Assembly (NCBI GenBank): GCA_902496775.1
Contig: CABVCF010000008.1
Span: 1 to 35,776, forward strand
DNA length: 35,776 nucleotides
Source of the DNA: an uncultured Collinsella sp.
GTDB taxonomy: Bacteria; Actinomycetota; Coriobacteriia; Coriobacteriales; Coriobacteriaceae
Direction of reading: 5' to 3'
Shown here: positions 23,859 through 32,990 of the stretch, piece after piece
Layout of the letters: every line of letters starts with the position of its first letter
Position numbering within the stretch: the stretch's first letter is position 1
Position numbers and translations under genes: made by a program
Notes under the pieces: model-generated
The model's database searches: none
What the model was told of the DNA's origin: nothing
The model's input: only the letters and a program-made list of their open reading frames with translations

Positions 23859-25073
23859 ATGAAATACGACTTTAGCTCGCTTATCGACCGCCACGGCATG
23901 GACTCTATCGCTGTTGACTCTTGGGGTGAGATCCCCGGTATGGCCCCGAACGCACCCGACGAGGGCTTCGACCGCATCCCCATGTGGGTGGCCGACATGA
24001 ATTTTGCCACGGTGCCCACGGTCCAGGAACACATCATTCAGCGTGCCCAGCACCCCATGTTTGGCTACTTTAACCCGCGCGCTGAGTACTTCGATCGCAT
24101 CATCGAATGGCAGAATCGCCGCAATGGCGTCGAAGGTTTGAGCCCTGAACATATCGGCTACGAAAACGGCGTGCTGGGCGGCGTCGTGTCGACGCTGCGC
24201 GCGTATGTCCAGCCGGGCGATGCGGTGCTGGTCCACAGCCCCACCTACATCGGCTTTACCAAGTCCATCGAGGCCGCGGGCTATCGCATTGTCCACAGCC
24301 CGCTTAAACTCGACAACCGGGGCGTGTGGCGCATGGACTTTGAGGACATGGAGTGCAAACTCGCCCAAAACAACATCCATGCCGCGGTGTTCTGCTCGCC
24401 GCACAATCCCTGCGGCCGCGTATGGGAGCGCGACGAGATTGAGCGCGCCATGGACATCTATTGCCAGCACGATTGCGTGGTGATCTCGGACGAGATTTGG
24501 TCCGATATCATTCTGCCGGGTCACAAGCATATCCCGACGCAGTCGGTGAGCGAGGATGCCCGCATGCGCACGGTTGCCCTCTACGCGCCCAGCAAGACGT
24601 TCAACCTGGCGGGTCTGGTCGGCAGCTATCACATCATCTATAACGAGACGCTGCGCGACCGCGTGTGCGCCGTGTCCAACAAGACCCACTACAACGAGAT
24701 GAACGTCCTCTCCATGCATGCGCTTATCGGTGCCTACCAGCCGCAGGGCTACGAGTGGGTGGACGAGCTCAACCAGGTGCTTACCGGCAATATCGAGTAC
24801 TTCTGCACGTATGCAGAAAAACATTGGAAGGGCGTCGCGTTTTCGCGTCCGCAGGGCACGTACATGGTGTTTCTGGACTGCACCGAGTGGTGCCGAGAGC
24901 ATGGCCGCGATATTCAGTGGTTGCTCGATGAGGGGGCACGCGTGGGCGTGGGGTATCAGGACGGCCGCCCGTTCCACGGACCCTGCCACATTCGCGTGAA
25001 TCTGGCGCTGCCGCTTTCGCGCGTAAGGGAGGCGTGCGACCGCCTGGACCGCTACGTTTTTAATGCACGGTAA
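23859..25073 (+). CDS. PatB/MalY-type PLP cystathionine beta-lyase / aminotransferase
   Basis: A 404-residue fold-type I PLP enzyme; ATG 23859 follows GGGAGCTCAGC. Visible features are IPMWVADMNFATVP at the N-terminus (typical of PatB/MalY), YENGVLGGV, SPHNPCGRVW, the cofactor Asp in VISDEIWSDI, the Schiff-base Lys in YAPSKTFNLAGL and the carboxylate-binding Arg in HIRVNLALP. These enzymes split C-S bonds of cystathionine or cysteine conjugates to thiol, pyruvate and ammonia. The gene is monocistronic by spacing; the substrate is not determined. Confidence 0.93.
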   Translation: MKYDFSSLIDRHGMDSIAVDSWGEIPGMAPNAPDEGFDRIPMWVADMNFATVPTVQEHIIQRAQHPMFGYFNPRAEYFDRIIEWQNRRNGVEGLSPEHIGYENGVLGGVVSTLRAYVQPGDAVLVHSPTYIGFTKSIEAAGYRIVHSPLKLDNRGVWRMDFEDMECKLAQNNIHAAVFCSPHNPCGRVWERDEIERAMDIYCQHDCVVISDEIWSDIILPGHKHIPTQSVSEDARMRTVALYAPSKTFNLAGLVGSYHIIYNETLRDRVCAVSNKTHYNEMNVLSMHALIGAYQPQGYEWVDELNQVLTGNIEYFCTYAEKHWKGVAFSRPQGTYMVFLDCTEWCREHGRDIQWLLDEGARVGVGYQDGRPFHGPCHIRVNLALPLSRVREACDRLDRYVFNAR

Positions 25074-25088
25074 GTGAGCACTGCATGC

Positions 25089-25120
25089 GGGGCCTTCTGC
25101 CAAGTCGGCTGGAAGGTCCC
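25089..25120 (+). terminator. Rod-like hairpin after the C-S lyase gene
   Basis: GGGGCCTTC pairs with GGAAGGTCCC, with an inner GCC/GGC pair and an AAGTC loop. No T-tract follows, so intrinsic termination is uncertain. Confidence 0.45.
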
Positions 25121-25217
25121 ACACGGTAAAGCGCCTGTAACAATTGGTCACTCGTGTGGTTTTGTTTGCTATTATCTTTAACCATTTAAGTCTGTAAACA
25201 GGATCGTATGGAGCTCG

Positions 25218-26087
25218 ATGAAAAGATCCCGTCGCTCGGTTGCCATTTCGTTGTTTGTTGCGCTTGCAGTGGCGAGCGTCTTTGTCGTAGCGATAGCTGG
25301 CTGCTCCGGGTCGAATGACGGAGCCTCGACGTCTGCATTAGAAGGTCTGGACGCCTCGCAAGTCAAAGACGACGACCTTAAGACGCTCAACGTCGGAAGC
25401 GATCTCTACCCACCGTTTGTGTATACCGACGAGTACGGCGATATTGTTGGCCTGGATGTCGAGATATTGACCGAGGCGTTGGCCCGCATTGGTTACAAGC
25501 CAAAATACCAGCTGATCGACTGGGAAAAGAAGAAAGAACTGCTGGCGAGCGGCGAGCTCGATTGTGTCATGGGTAGCTTTAGCATGACGGGTCGCGAAAA
25601 CGAGTATCGTTGGGCCGGCCCGTACCTTGCGAGCCGCCAGGTGGTCGCGGTCGATCCCCAGAGCGATATCTACACGCTTGCCGATCTTGAGGATAAGGTC
25701 GTGGCAGTCCAGTCCACCACCAAGCCCGAGGACATTTTGCTCAATCGTACAAATGAAAACGTTCCGCAGATCAAAGAGCTCTATTGTTTTTCGGACCGCT
25801 CATACCTGAACCCGGCACTTGTCGAGGGCCTGGTCGACGCCATCGCCGCGCATGAGTCCTCGCTGCTCACCTACGAAAAGGACTATGGTGTGACGTATCG
25901 CATTCTGGATGAGCCGCTGCTAGTGGTTGGTTTGGGCACCGCTTTCGATATCAACGATACGCGCGGCATCGACGTTAAGCTCACTCATGCCTACCAGGAA
26001 ATGCTTGCCGATGGCACCATGGAACGTCTGGTGTCAAAGTACTTTGATGACCCTTCGCCATTTTTGAATATGGAGGGCCTGTCATGA
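25218..26087 (+). CDS. Amino-acid-type periplasmic-binding lipoprotein (SBP family 3)
   Basis: A 289-residue lipoprotein; ATG 25218 follows GGAG. The signal ends in a lipobox VAIAGC with lipidated Cys. The mature part is an SBP_bac_3 domain: LNVGSDLYPPFVYTDEYGDIVGLDVEI, LDCVMGSFSMTGRE and the late ELYCF and VSKYF segments. No ABC permease or ATPase is adjacent. Instead its stop overlaps the start of a hybrid sensor kinase by four bases, so it is probably the ligand-binding subunit of that sensor and not a transporter part. Confidence 0.93.
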   Translation: MKRSRRSVAISLFVALAVASVFVVAIAGCSGSNDGASTSALEGLDASQVKDDDLKTLNVGSDLYPPFVYTDEYGDIVGLDVEILTEALARIGYKPKYQLIDWEKKKELLASGELDCVMGSFSMTGRENEYRWAGPYLASRQVVAVDPQSDIYTLADLEDKVVAVQSTTKPEDILLNRTNENVPQIKELYCFSDRSYLNPALVEGLVDAIAAHESSLLTYEKDYGVTYRILDEPLLVVGLGTAFDINDTRGIDVKLTHAYQEMLADGTMERLVSKYFDDPSPFLNMEGLS

Positions 26088-28276
26088 TCGATGCACCCGA
26101 CCACGCCGCTCAGGAGCGGGGCAATCGTTCGGCAGGGGTATGGCTCCTTGTCGCTCTGCTGGGGATAGCGCTCTCGGTTGTTGCCGGCATGATGAGCTAC
26201 GGTTACACGACGGCCCAAGCCGAGCAGCGCTTTGCCGACGTTGTCGATTACGTGGCGACGCAGAGCCTTTCCTACGATGCATTCAATAGCGCCTATACGA
26301 CCAAAAACCTGATTCGCGTTATGGAGATCGCAGGAGAGACGGCGCGCGATATGGAGCGCGACGGTTCGGTGGATAACGCCATGTTGGAGCAATATGCTGA
26401 CCAGTTCAACGTGAGTGCACTGATCGTGACGGACGCATCAGGCAATTTGGTGTCCGAGTCCTCGACGGATGGCGTGGGCTACGAGTCGCTCGCTACGTAT
26501 CTCAAGGAAGCACCCGTGCTGGAGGTGGCAGCCCATCCGCTTAAGTCCTATACCGCCCGCATTACGCTTTCGGATGATTCGGTCGCAGACATTGGCTGCG
26601 TAACCCGGCAGGATGACGAGGGCATCGTTATCGCGGTAAGGCATCAGAGCGCGAAGGCGGTTGCAAGCAATACACTCAAACTGCAGAGCTTGCTTGATGG
26701 CTATGAAACCATCGATAGCGGCAATATCGTGATCGAAAGCGACGGCAAGGTCGTTGCGACCAATGCCGTTGAACCCACCGTATTGGGCGTGTTCGATCTG
26801 CCTGCGACGGATGTCTTCATTGTCGACGGTATTAAGGATCGATGCCTGGCTGGTAAGGTCAGATTGGTTAACGCCGACGGCGAGTGGTATTTGGGCACAT
26901 TTGGAAAAGCGCACAAATTCTATGTGTACACCTATGCCTCGGCGCAGCGCTACTTTGAGGTCGCCGCGGCTGTTGCCGCCGGCGTGCTGGTGCTCTACGG
27001 CGGTGTTATAGCCGTTGTTGTGACGGTGCGTCGCCGCGCTGATCGTCGACGTTTGACGGACTTGCTGCAGCAGGAGCGCGACTATGGCGACAAGCTGGCA
27101 AAGGCGGCGCGTGAGGCCTCGTCTGCCAACTCGGCAAAGACGGAGTTTCTGCGTCGCATGAGCCACGATCTGCGCACGCCCATCAACGGCATTCGCGGCA
27201 TGGTCGAGGTTGGCGATGCCAATGCGGACGATCTGCAAAAGCAGACTGAGTGCCGCTCAAAAATCTGGACGGCATCGGGACTGCTGCTCGACCTTGCCAA
27301 CGAGGCGCTCGATATGAGTCGCCTGGAGAGCGGACAGATCGACCTGAACCTCGTACCCATAAATTTGGTGGCCCTCAACTGTGAAGTGCGCGATATTTTG
27401 GAGCGCCAGGCCGAGGAGCGTCTGGTGACAATTATCTGCGACCAGCAGGCGCTTGATCATCCCTATGCACGGGTGAGCGTGACGCACCTCAAGCGCTTGT
27501 TGCTCAATATTGCCGGCAATGCCGTCAAGTACAACCGCCAGGGCGGCTATGTTCGCCTGGTGTGCCGCGAGGTGGAGCCAGCGGATGGCGTCCCCGTCTA
27601 TGAATACACGATCGCCGACAACGGTATTGGCATGAGCGAGGAGTTCCAACAGCACCTCTACGAGCCGTTTTGCCGCGAGGAGCAACAGGTGGAAGGCGCC
27701 TCATCGGGAACTGGCCTGGGCGCGCCTATCGCAAAACAGTTAGTCGAGCTTATGGGCGGAACCATGAGTTTTACGAGCGTCTTGGGGCAGGGGACGACGT
27801 TTACCATCCGCCTGCCGTTCGAGAAATGCAAACGCTCCGAGATTCCTCAGGCAGTTCGCGTGGATGGGGGCAATGGCGATGCGCTCCAGGGCTTGCGCGT
27901 TTTGCTCGTAGAGGATAACGATCTGAATGCCGAGATCGCGCAGTTTACGCTCAACCGTGCCGGTGCCATCGTGACGCATGCTAAGGATGGTGAGTCTGCC
28001 GTCGAGATGTTTACCGCGAGCGCACCGCACGAGTACGACGTGGTGTTGATGGACATCATGATGCCTGGCATCGATGGCCTTGAGGCCACGCGTCAGATTC
28101 GAGCACTCGATCGCGAGGATGCCGCGACCACGCCGATTATTGCCGTGAGCGCCAACGCCTTTGCCGACGACCGCAGGCTTTCGCGTGAGGCAGGCATGGA
28201 CGCGCACCTGAGTAAACCCGTGAGCTCGCAGGAGCTCGTTGAGGCGCTTGCGCACATAGCCGCCGACGCTTCATAA
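26084..28276 (+). CDS. Hybrid sensor histidine kinase with C-terminal receiver
   Basis: A 730-residue protein beginning within the stop of the lipoprotein gene (ATGA). TM1 at about 18-38, an extracytoplasmic sensor region of about 250 residues of no clear family (dCache-like by size), TM2 at about 292-315, then HisKA with His361 in MSHDLRTPING. The N-box is NIAGNAVKYN, G1 DNGIGMSEEF and G2 GTGLGAPIAKQLVELMGG. The receiver (about 605-725) has phospho-Asp657 in VVLMDIMMPGIDG and the conserved Lys in LSKPVS. No DNA-binding domain or Hpt is present, so the output partner lies elsewhere. The paired lipoprotein probably presents the ligand. Confidence 0.93.
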   Translation: MIDAPDHAAQERGNRSAGVWLLVALLGIALSVVAGMMSYGYTTAQAEQRFADVVDYVATQSLSYDAFNSAYTTKNLIRVMEIAGETARDMERDGSVDNAMLEQYADQFNVSALIVTDASGNLVSESSTDGVGYESLATYLKEAPVLEVAAHPLKSYTARITLSDDSVADIGCVTRQDDEGIVIAVRHQSAKAVASNTLKLQSLLDGYETIDSGNIVIESDGKVVATNAVEPTVLGVFDLPATDVFIVDGIKDRCLAGKVRLVNADGEWYLGTFGKAHKFYVYTYASAQRYFEVAAAVAAGVLVLYGGVIAVVVTVRRRADRRRLTDLLQQERDYGDKLAKAAREASSANSAKTEFLRRMSHDLRTPINGIRGMVEVGDANADDLQKQTECRSKIWTASGLLLDLANEALDMSRLESGQIDLNLVPINLVALNCEVRDILERQAEERLVTIICDQQALDHPYARVSVTHLKRLLLNIAGNAVKYNRQGGYVRLVCREVEPADGVPVYEYTIADNGIGMSEEFQQHLYEPFCREEQQVEGASSGTGLGAPIAKQLVELMGGTMSFTSVLGQGTTFTIRLPFEKCKRSEIPQAVRVDGGNGDALQGLRVLLVEDNDLNAEIAQFTLNRAGAIVTHAKDGESAVEMFTASAPHEYDVVLMDIMMPGIDGLEATRQIRALDREDAATTPIIAVSANAFADDRRLSREAGMDAHLSKPVSSQELVEALAHIAADAS

Positions 28277-28278
28277 GC

Positions 28279-28325
28279 ATATGGCCCGGTTCCAAGGTGG
28301 GTTGGAACTGGGCCATATTGTTATT
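28279..28325 (+). terminator. Hairpin between convergent sensor and NimA-like genes
   Basis: ATATGGCCC and GTTCCAA pair with TTGGAAC and GGGCCATAT, with one G/T mismatch and a six-base loop; TTGTTATT follows on the plus strand. It ends the kinase gene, and the stem is symmetrical enough to matter for the convergent gene as well. Confidence 0.7.
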
Positions 28326-28345
28326 GATGAGACCTGCTGAGGGGC

Positions 28346-28825
28346 TTACTTTTCCTGAATCTGCTTACCGCAGAGATGCTCAATCGTAATCTCGTAGAGC
28401 TGGACGCCCTTGATGTCTTTGGCGATTTCCTCTTCGACTTCCTCGGCGGAAGGGTAGTACTTAAGGGCGAGCTGGCGGACTTTGTCTTCGATAAACGCGG
28501 GAGTGTCATTCGCCAAGCGACAGCGGCCAAAGACCACGGTGCTCATAACGTAGGGAGCCCAGTCATCGTCCTTATACCACTCGTTGCCGTAAACGGTAAA
28601 GCAGACCTTGTCATCGCGCTTGAGTGAATCGACCTTGTGGCCGGCTTTGGCGCCATGGAAATAAATCTTGTCGTGCTCGGCGTCAAAGAAGTAGTTGACG
28701 GGAATGGCATAGGGGTAGCCATCGTCGCCGTTGACGGCAAAGACGCCGCGCTTGCAGGCGGCGAGCAACTTGCGCGCTTCCTCGTCAGTGATGGCGCGTT
28801 TCTTTCGACGTAAGGGCCTAAACAT
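28346..28825 (-). CDS. NimA-like pyridoxamine-5'-phosphate-oxidase-fold flavoprotein
   Basis: A 159-residue protein; ATG 28825 is preceded by AAAGGA. The N-terminus MFRPLRRKKRAITDEEARKL and the segments YPYAIPVNYFFD, KIYFHGAKAGHKVDSL and KVCFTVYG match the split-barrel FMN family that includes nitroimidazole-resistance NimA proteins. Members bind FMN and reduce small electrophiles; resistance activity cannot be read from sequence. It lies 41 bp after the large hybrid kinase gene on the same strand and is probably cotranscribed with it. Confidence 0.9.
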   Translation of the reverse strand: MFRPLRRKKRAITDEEARKLLAACKRGVFAVNGDDGYPYAIPVNYFFDAEHDKIYFHGAKAGHKVDSLKRDDKVCFTVYGNEWYKDDDWAPYVMSTVVFGRCRLANDTPAFIEDKVRQLALKYYPSAEEVEEEIAKDIKGVQLYEITIEHLCGKQIQEK

Positions 28826-28866
28826 CGTTGGCTTCCTTTCTGCTGCGTATGGTTGTTGAGCACAAA

Positions 28867-31671
28867 CTATAGCGAAACAGATCCGTTTTTCTTGATGCGG
28901 GCGAGTATGTTTTTGAGCTTGTTAAAGTCGAGCGGTTTGGACAGATGGGCGTTCATGCCGGCGTCGTGTGCCGCCTTGGCGTCCTCGGCAAAGGCATTGG
29001 CGGTGAGCGCGATGATGGGAATGTCGGCTGCATCGACCTTCTCGCTCAGGCGAATCGCGCGGGTTGCCTCATAGCCGTCCATGTCCGGCATCATAATGTC
29101 CATCAGAATGGCATCGAAGCTGCCGGCGGGATGAGACAGGTACAGATCGACGACTTCGTTGCCGTTGACGGCGCGAGTGACCACGATGCCCTCGGATTCT
29201 AGCAGCGTCTGGGCAATCTCGGCATTCAATTCGTTGTCTTCGGCGAGCAGCACGTTCATGTCGGCGAGTGAGCAGTCGAGCGCCCTCTCGACCGTATTCG
29301 CCCGCGCCCGGGGGTTCTTGTCGATATCGAGCGGAATTTCCACGTAGAACGTGGTGCCCACATGGAGTTCGCTGGTGACTTCGATGGTGCCGCCCATCAG
29401 TTCAATAAGCGACTTGACGATTGACATGCCCATGCCGGTTCCTTGGAACTTGCTGCGCGCATCGTCACCTTCTTGGGCAAACGGCTCATAGATATGCTTT
29501 AAAAACTCGGGAGCCATGCCAATGCCGGTATCCGAAACGCTAAAGCAAAAGAGCGCGCGCCCGTTATCGAGTGGCTTGGTCTTTGAACTAAAGGTGACGG
29601 AGCCGCCGTGCTTGTTGTACTTAATGCTGTTGTCTAACAGGTTGATCATGATCTGTCGGATATGGGTGGGACTGCCGATCATGTATGGCCCCGTGGCGTA
29701 CGGCAGACTATTGTCCTGCATTGTGATGCCGTTACTGGACGCGCGGAGCTTGCACAGCACTAGCGTATCGTCACAGAGCTCTTTGAGGTTAAAAGGCGCA
29801 TGCTCCAGTGTTGGCTTGCGGTCTTCGATTATGCCCATCTCGAGGATGTCGTTGATCAGCGAGAGCAGGTGATTGGCGGCAACGCGCGCCTTGGCACGGC
29901 TCTCGCGGGCGACTTGCATATCGCCTTCCTTCAATTCCTCGATCTCGATAAGGCCCAGGATACCGTTGAGCGGCGTACGGATGTCGTGGCTCATGCGCGT
30001 GAGGAATGCCGTCTTAGCGGCGTTGGCAGCATCGGCTTTTTTGCGCTCGGTTCGAGCGCGCACGAGCGCCCAGATGAGCAGGACGATGCCGACCGACAAC
30101 ATACCGATGAGGGTGGCTGCAATGGCGGTGCGGTTGCGATAAAGGAATTGAAGCGTGTTGGATTCCTGGGCCGTGTACGACGTGGAGGAGAAATTGCTTG
30201 CGGAGAGCGATTCTCCGGCATTGATGATGCCCTTGTTGATGATTCCCAACAGCTCGGGTTTTCCGCGCGAAATCCAGCACGAGAGCTCACAGGTGTCAGG
30301 GAGCTCGGTCGTCTCGCAGTCCTCGAGATCGTAACGGTCACCGATGGTTTTTACGCGTGAACTGGGAGCGACGATGCAGTGCGCCGTTCCCTTCCTGAGG
30401 GCGTCGAACGCTTCATTGTCGGATTGGTATTCGGTTACGGTCGCTGTGGGGAACAGACTTTCAAGTGCATTTTTGTTGACAAACGATGATTTGGTACAGG
30501 CGATGTTCTGAAGGTCTTTGTTCAGGTTGCTGCCGGTATGGATGGCGGTGAGGGATATGGTCCCCAACGATATCGACTGCACAACGCCTGTTTGCTCGGC
30601 AAACCAGTAATCTCGGTATACCGGCAGCGCAACGTCTATGCTTTCCTTTGACAGGGCCTTTGACATCATCTTGTAGCTATCAAAGGCGACGGTTTTGACC
30701 GTAATGCCAAATTTATCGTGTAGCGTCGTCGCAAGCGATGCGAGCGAGCCTTCCATTTCGCCGTTTTCGTCCTCGTTGCAGTAGGGGAGTTTGCCCGTAA
30801 TGTAGCCGAGCGTGATGGTGTTGTCATTTGCTTTGAGCCAGGAACGTTCGGGGCCGTTGAGCGATGATGAGCCGCTGTTTTGGGTCGAGTAGTGAGATTT
30901 TACTTCGTCGTTATAGCGTGGGTTGACGCGGGCGATTGCCGTCATGGCAGCATTGATGTCGTCCATCAGGTCGGGGCGGCTTTTGGGAACGGCAAAGTAG
31001 TAGTCGTTCGAACCAATGTAGAACATGGGGGAGGCATTGGGCGACGAGATTGTGTCGTTCATGATGACGGCATCGACTTCGTCGTTTGCGAGCGCGTCAA
31101 AGAGATCGGATCCTCCGTCATACTCCTTGTATGTGCAGGCGATTCCTTCGCTGGCGAGCCATTGCTGGCCAACGAAGGTTTGCATGACGTCGGGGTTGCA
31201 ACCGATAGTGAGACCCTGGAGTGCTTGAGGGTCACCCTTTGCAAGGTCGTCACGGTCGGGCCTGGCGTAGATGTAGTAGCGCTCGGTGCCCTCGGGGTTC
31301 GAGGAAAAGAGCAGCTTTTGGGCACGTTCCTCGGAGTAGGAGATGTTGGGCATGAGGTCGATCTCGCCTGCCTCGAGCATGTCCATAAGCTCGGTGAAGG
31401 TGCCGGAGACGTATTCGTACCGCCAGCCGGGCGTGTAGTACGACAGGGTCTGGAGGTACTCGTAACCCCATCCCGAGAGACGCTCGCCGGGGGTGCCGTC
31501 CTGGAAGCCCTCGTTGCTGACGAGCCAGCCGACGCGGACCGTCTTGACTTGCTGATCGGTATTGGCGGCATAGGCGGGGGCGGGCATGATGGTGCTCAGT
31601 ACGGCGAGCGCGGCAAGCGCGACGGCCAGGGTGCGATATATAACTGAACGAAGGACTGTGGCAGCTCTCAC
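28867..31671 (-). CDS. BvgS-like hybrid kinase with two periplasmic-binding domains
   Basis: A 934-residue protein; GTG 31671 follows AGGA at good spacing, TTG 31677 is an alternative. A signal peptide ends near PAPAYA. Two SBP_bac_3-like domains follow (about 45-265 and 283-515): the first opens VKTVRVGWLVSNEGF, the second NTITLGYITGKLPYC. TM is at about 525-547, then HisKA His562 in MSHDIRTPLNGI, N-box NLLDNSIKYN, G1 DTGIGMAPEF, G2 GTGMGMSIVKSLIELMGG and a receiver with Asp858 in ILMDIMMPDMDG. It lacks Hpt and DNA-binding domains. It mirrors the split lipoprotein-kinase system at 25218-28276, to which its kinase core is clearly related. Confidence 0.93.
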   Translation of the reverse strand: MRAATVLRSVIYRTLAVALAALAVLSTIMPAPAYAANTDQQVKTVRVGWLVSNEGFQDGTPGERLSGWGYEYLQTLSYYTPGWRYEYVSGTFTELMDMLEAGEIDLMPNISYSEERAQKLLFSSNPEGTERYYIYARPDRDDLAKGDPQALQGLTIGCNPDVMQTFVGQQWLASEGIACTYKEYDGGSDLFDALANDEVDAVIMNDTISSPNASPMFYIGSNDYYFAVPKSRPDLMDDINAAMTAIARVNPRYNDEVKSHYSTQNSGSSSLNGPERSWLKANDNTITLGYITGKLPYCNEDENGEMEGSLASLATTLHDKFGITVKTVAFDSYKMMSKALSKESIDVALPVYRDYWFAEQTGVVQSISLGTISLTAIHTGSNLNKDLQNIACTKSSFVNKNALESLFPTATVTEYQSDNEAFDALRKGTAHCIVAPSSRVKTIGDRYDLEDCETTELPDTCELSCWISRGKPELLGIINKGIINAGESLSASNFSSTSYTAQESNTLQFLYRNRTAIAATLIGMLSVGIVLLIWALVRARTERKKADAANAAKTAFLTRMSHDIRTPLNGILGLIEIEELKEGDMQVARESRAKARVAANHLLSLINDILEMGIIEDRKPTLEHAPFNLKELCDDTLVLCKLRASSNGITMQDNSLPYATGPYMIGSPTHIRQIMINLLDNSIKYNKHGGSVTFSSKTKPLDNGRALFCFSVSDTGIGMAPEFLKHIYEPFAQEGDDARSKFQGTGMGMSIVKSLIELMGGTIEVTSELHVGTTFYVEIPLDIDKNPRARANTVERALDCSLADMNVLLAEDNELNAEIAQTLLESEGIVVTRAVNGNEVVDLYLSHPAGSFDAILMDIMMPDMDGYEATRAIRLSEKVDAADIPIIALTANAFAEDAKAAHDAGMNAHLSKPLDFNKLKNILARIKKNGSVSL

Positions 31672-31729
31672 ATGCAATCCTAACGAATCGAGACATTACC
31701 GCATAAGGATACCAGCTCAGCCTGCCCAG

Positions 31730-31816
31730 CCGGCAGCTGCACCGCTAAACGGTCCCGCCCGGCAGTTGGGGACAGTCCCTTTCTGCCGGCACAAAAGGAA
31801 CGTCCCTAACTGCCGG
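31730..31816. repeat. REP-like element with CCGGCAG arms
   Basis: CCGGCAG occurs at 31730 and 31759 and its complement CTGCCGG at 31783 and 31810. Between the second and third lies GGGGACAGTCCCTTT, almost the same core as in the AATGTGACA elements, and AAAGGAACGTCCC follows in the opposite sense. Thus the core is shared but the arms differ. It lies in the divergent gap before the channel gene. Confidence 0.75.
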
Positions 31817-31869
31817 TTGTGGGACAATACCGAGCGAACGAGATTGGACGTCTGGGAAAAGGGGTCGCG

Positions 31870-32295
31870 ATGAACAAGTTGAGGACGCTTGCCGACGTAC
31901 TGCGACAGGCCGGCTTTGCGCGCATCACGGGTCTGTTTCTTATCTTTTACCTGCTGTGCTCGACGGCTGTCTGGCTGTCCGAGCCCACGACCCTCACGTT
32001 TGGCGATGGTCTCTGGTTTAGCTTTGAGACGGTCTCGACGATCGGCTTTGGCGATACCCCCGCCGAAACGCCGGTTGCCCGCGGCATTACCGTTATCCTA
32101 AGCGTCATCAGTATCTTCTATATCGCCATGCTTACGGGCGTGGCGGTGAACTACTGCAATACGCTCATCAAGCTACGCCAAAAGGACACCATGGCGCGCT
32201 TTATGGACGATCTTGAGCATTTGGAAGAACTCGACCGCGATGAGCTCGCCGATTTGTCGCGCCGTGTGCGCGAGTACCGTCGCCGGCAACGATAG
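31870..32295 (+). CDS. Two-TM potassium channel (Ion_trans_2 type)
   Basis: A 141-residue protein; ATG 31870 follows AAAGGGG. TM1 is at about 19-38, then a pore loop with the selectivity filter TIGFGD (FETVSTIGFGDTPAE), and TM2 at about 69-92 (ITVILSVISIFYIAMLTGVAV). The C-terminal 45 residues are charged and helical (DDLEHLEELDRDELADL) with no RCK domain. This is a minimal KcsA-like channel, expected to work as a tetramer. It is followed closely by the LOG-family gene. Confidence 0.92.
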   Translation: MNKLRTLADVLRQAGFARITGLFLIFYLLCSTAVWLSEPTTLTFGDGLWFSFETVSTIGFGDTPAETPVARGITVILSVISIFYIAMLTGVAVNYCNTLIKLRQKDTMARFMDDLEHLEELDRDELADLSRRVREYRRRQR

Positions 32296-32331
32296 AACGG
32301 GTGCCGCGCGTCATGACGAGGGGGATTGCAT

Positions 32332-32865
32332 ATGAACATCACGGTGTACCTGGGCGCGAGCGTCGGTAATGACCCGGCGTTTCTACCTGCGGTACAGGAG
32401 CTGGGCAACTGGATTGGCACCAACGGCCACGCGCTGGTATACGGCGGCTCCAAGTCGGGCCTGATGGGCGCGCTTGCCGATAGCGTGCTCGATGCTGGCG
32501 GGCATGTGACGGGCGTTGAGCCGAGCTTTTTTATCGAGGCAGAGTTTCAACACGACGGTATTGACGACCTCATCGTGACGAGCGACATGGCCGAGCGCAA
32601 AGCCAAGATGATCGAGCTCGGCGATGCGTTCATCGCATTTCCGGGCGGCACGGGCACGCTCGAGGAGATTGCCGAGGTCATGTCCGCCGTGTCGTTGGGG
32701 CATCTGAGTGCGCCGTGCATTCTGTACAACCTGGATGGGTACTACAACGACCTCAAAGCCCTGCTCGGGCACATGATTGATAAGGGGCTTTCGAGCTCGA
32801 GGCGCCAACTCGGCATCTACTTTGCCGACGATTTGCGCGAGATTGTCTCGATTATCAACGGATAA
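32332..32865 (+). CDS. LOG-family nucleoside 5'-monophosphate phosphoribohydrolase
   Basis: A 177-residue protein; ATG 32332 follows GAGGGGGATT. The Rossmann-type LOG motifs are present: VYLGASVG, VYGGSKSGLMGALA, ERKAKMIELGDAFIAFPGGTGTLEEIAE with the catalytic PGGxGT..E. LOG enzymes release the base from cytokinin riboside or AMP-type 5'-monophosphates; in bacteria the natural substrate is usually unproven. It lies 36 bp after the channel gene on the same strand. Confidence 0.93.
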   Translation: MNITVYLGASVGNDPAFLPAVQELGNWIGTNGHALVYGGSKSGLMGALADSVLDAGGHVTGVEPSFFIEAEFQHDGIDDLIVTSDMAERKAKMIELGDAFIAFPGGTGTLEEIAEVMSAVSLGHLSAPCILYNLDGYYNDLKALLGHMIDKGLSSSRRQLGIYFADDLREIVSIING

Positions 32866-32990
32866 GTCTTGAGCCTGCCCCACCATGACTCCCAATGGTG
32901 CCGTTTGCGGCGCAGATGGTTGGCTCGTTCGAGCAACGCTCGCTCTACAATAAAACGTATCTATGTCGACTTTAACCGCGGGAGGACCCG

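Noticed and set aside
23727..25151. 474-codon minus-strand frame opposite the C-S lyase gene
   Set aside because: The plus strand encodes a complete PatB/MalY-type enzyme with all PLP motifs. The antisense frame is His/Arg-rich and lacks any recognisable domain.
25218..26087. Amino-acid ABC transporter operon
   Set aside because: Only the binding lipoprotein is present. Its stop overlaps a sensor kinase start and no permease or ATPase lies nearby.
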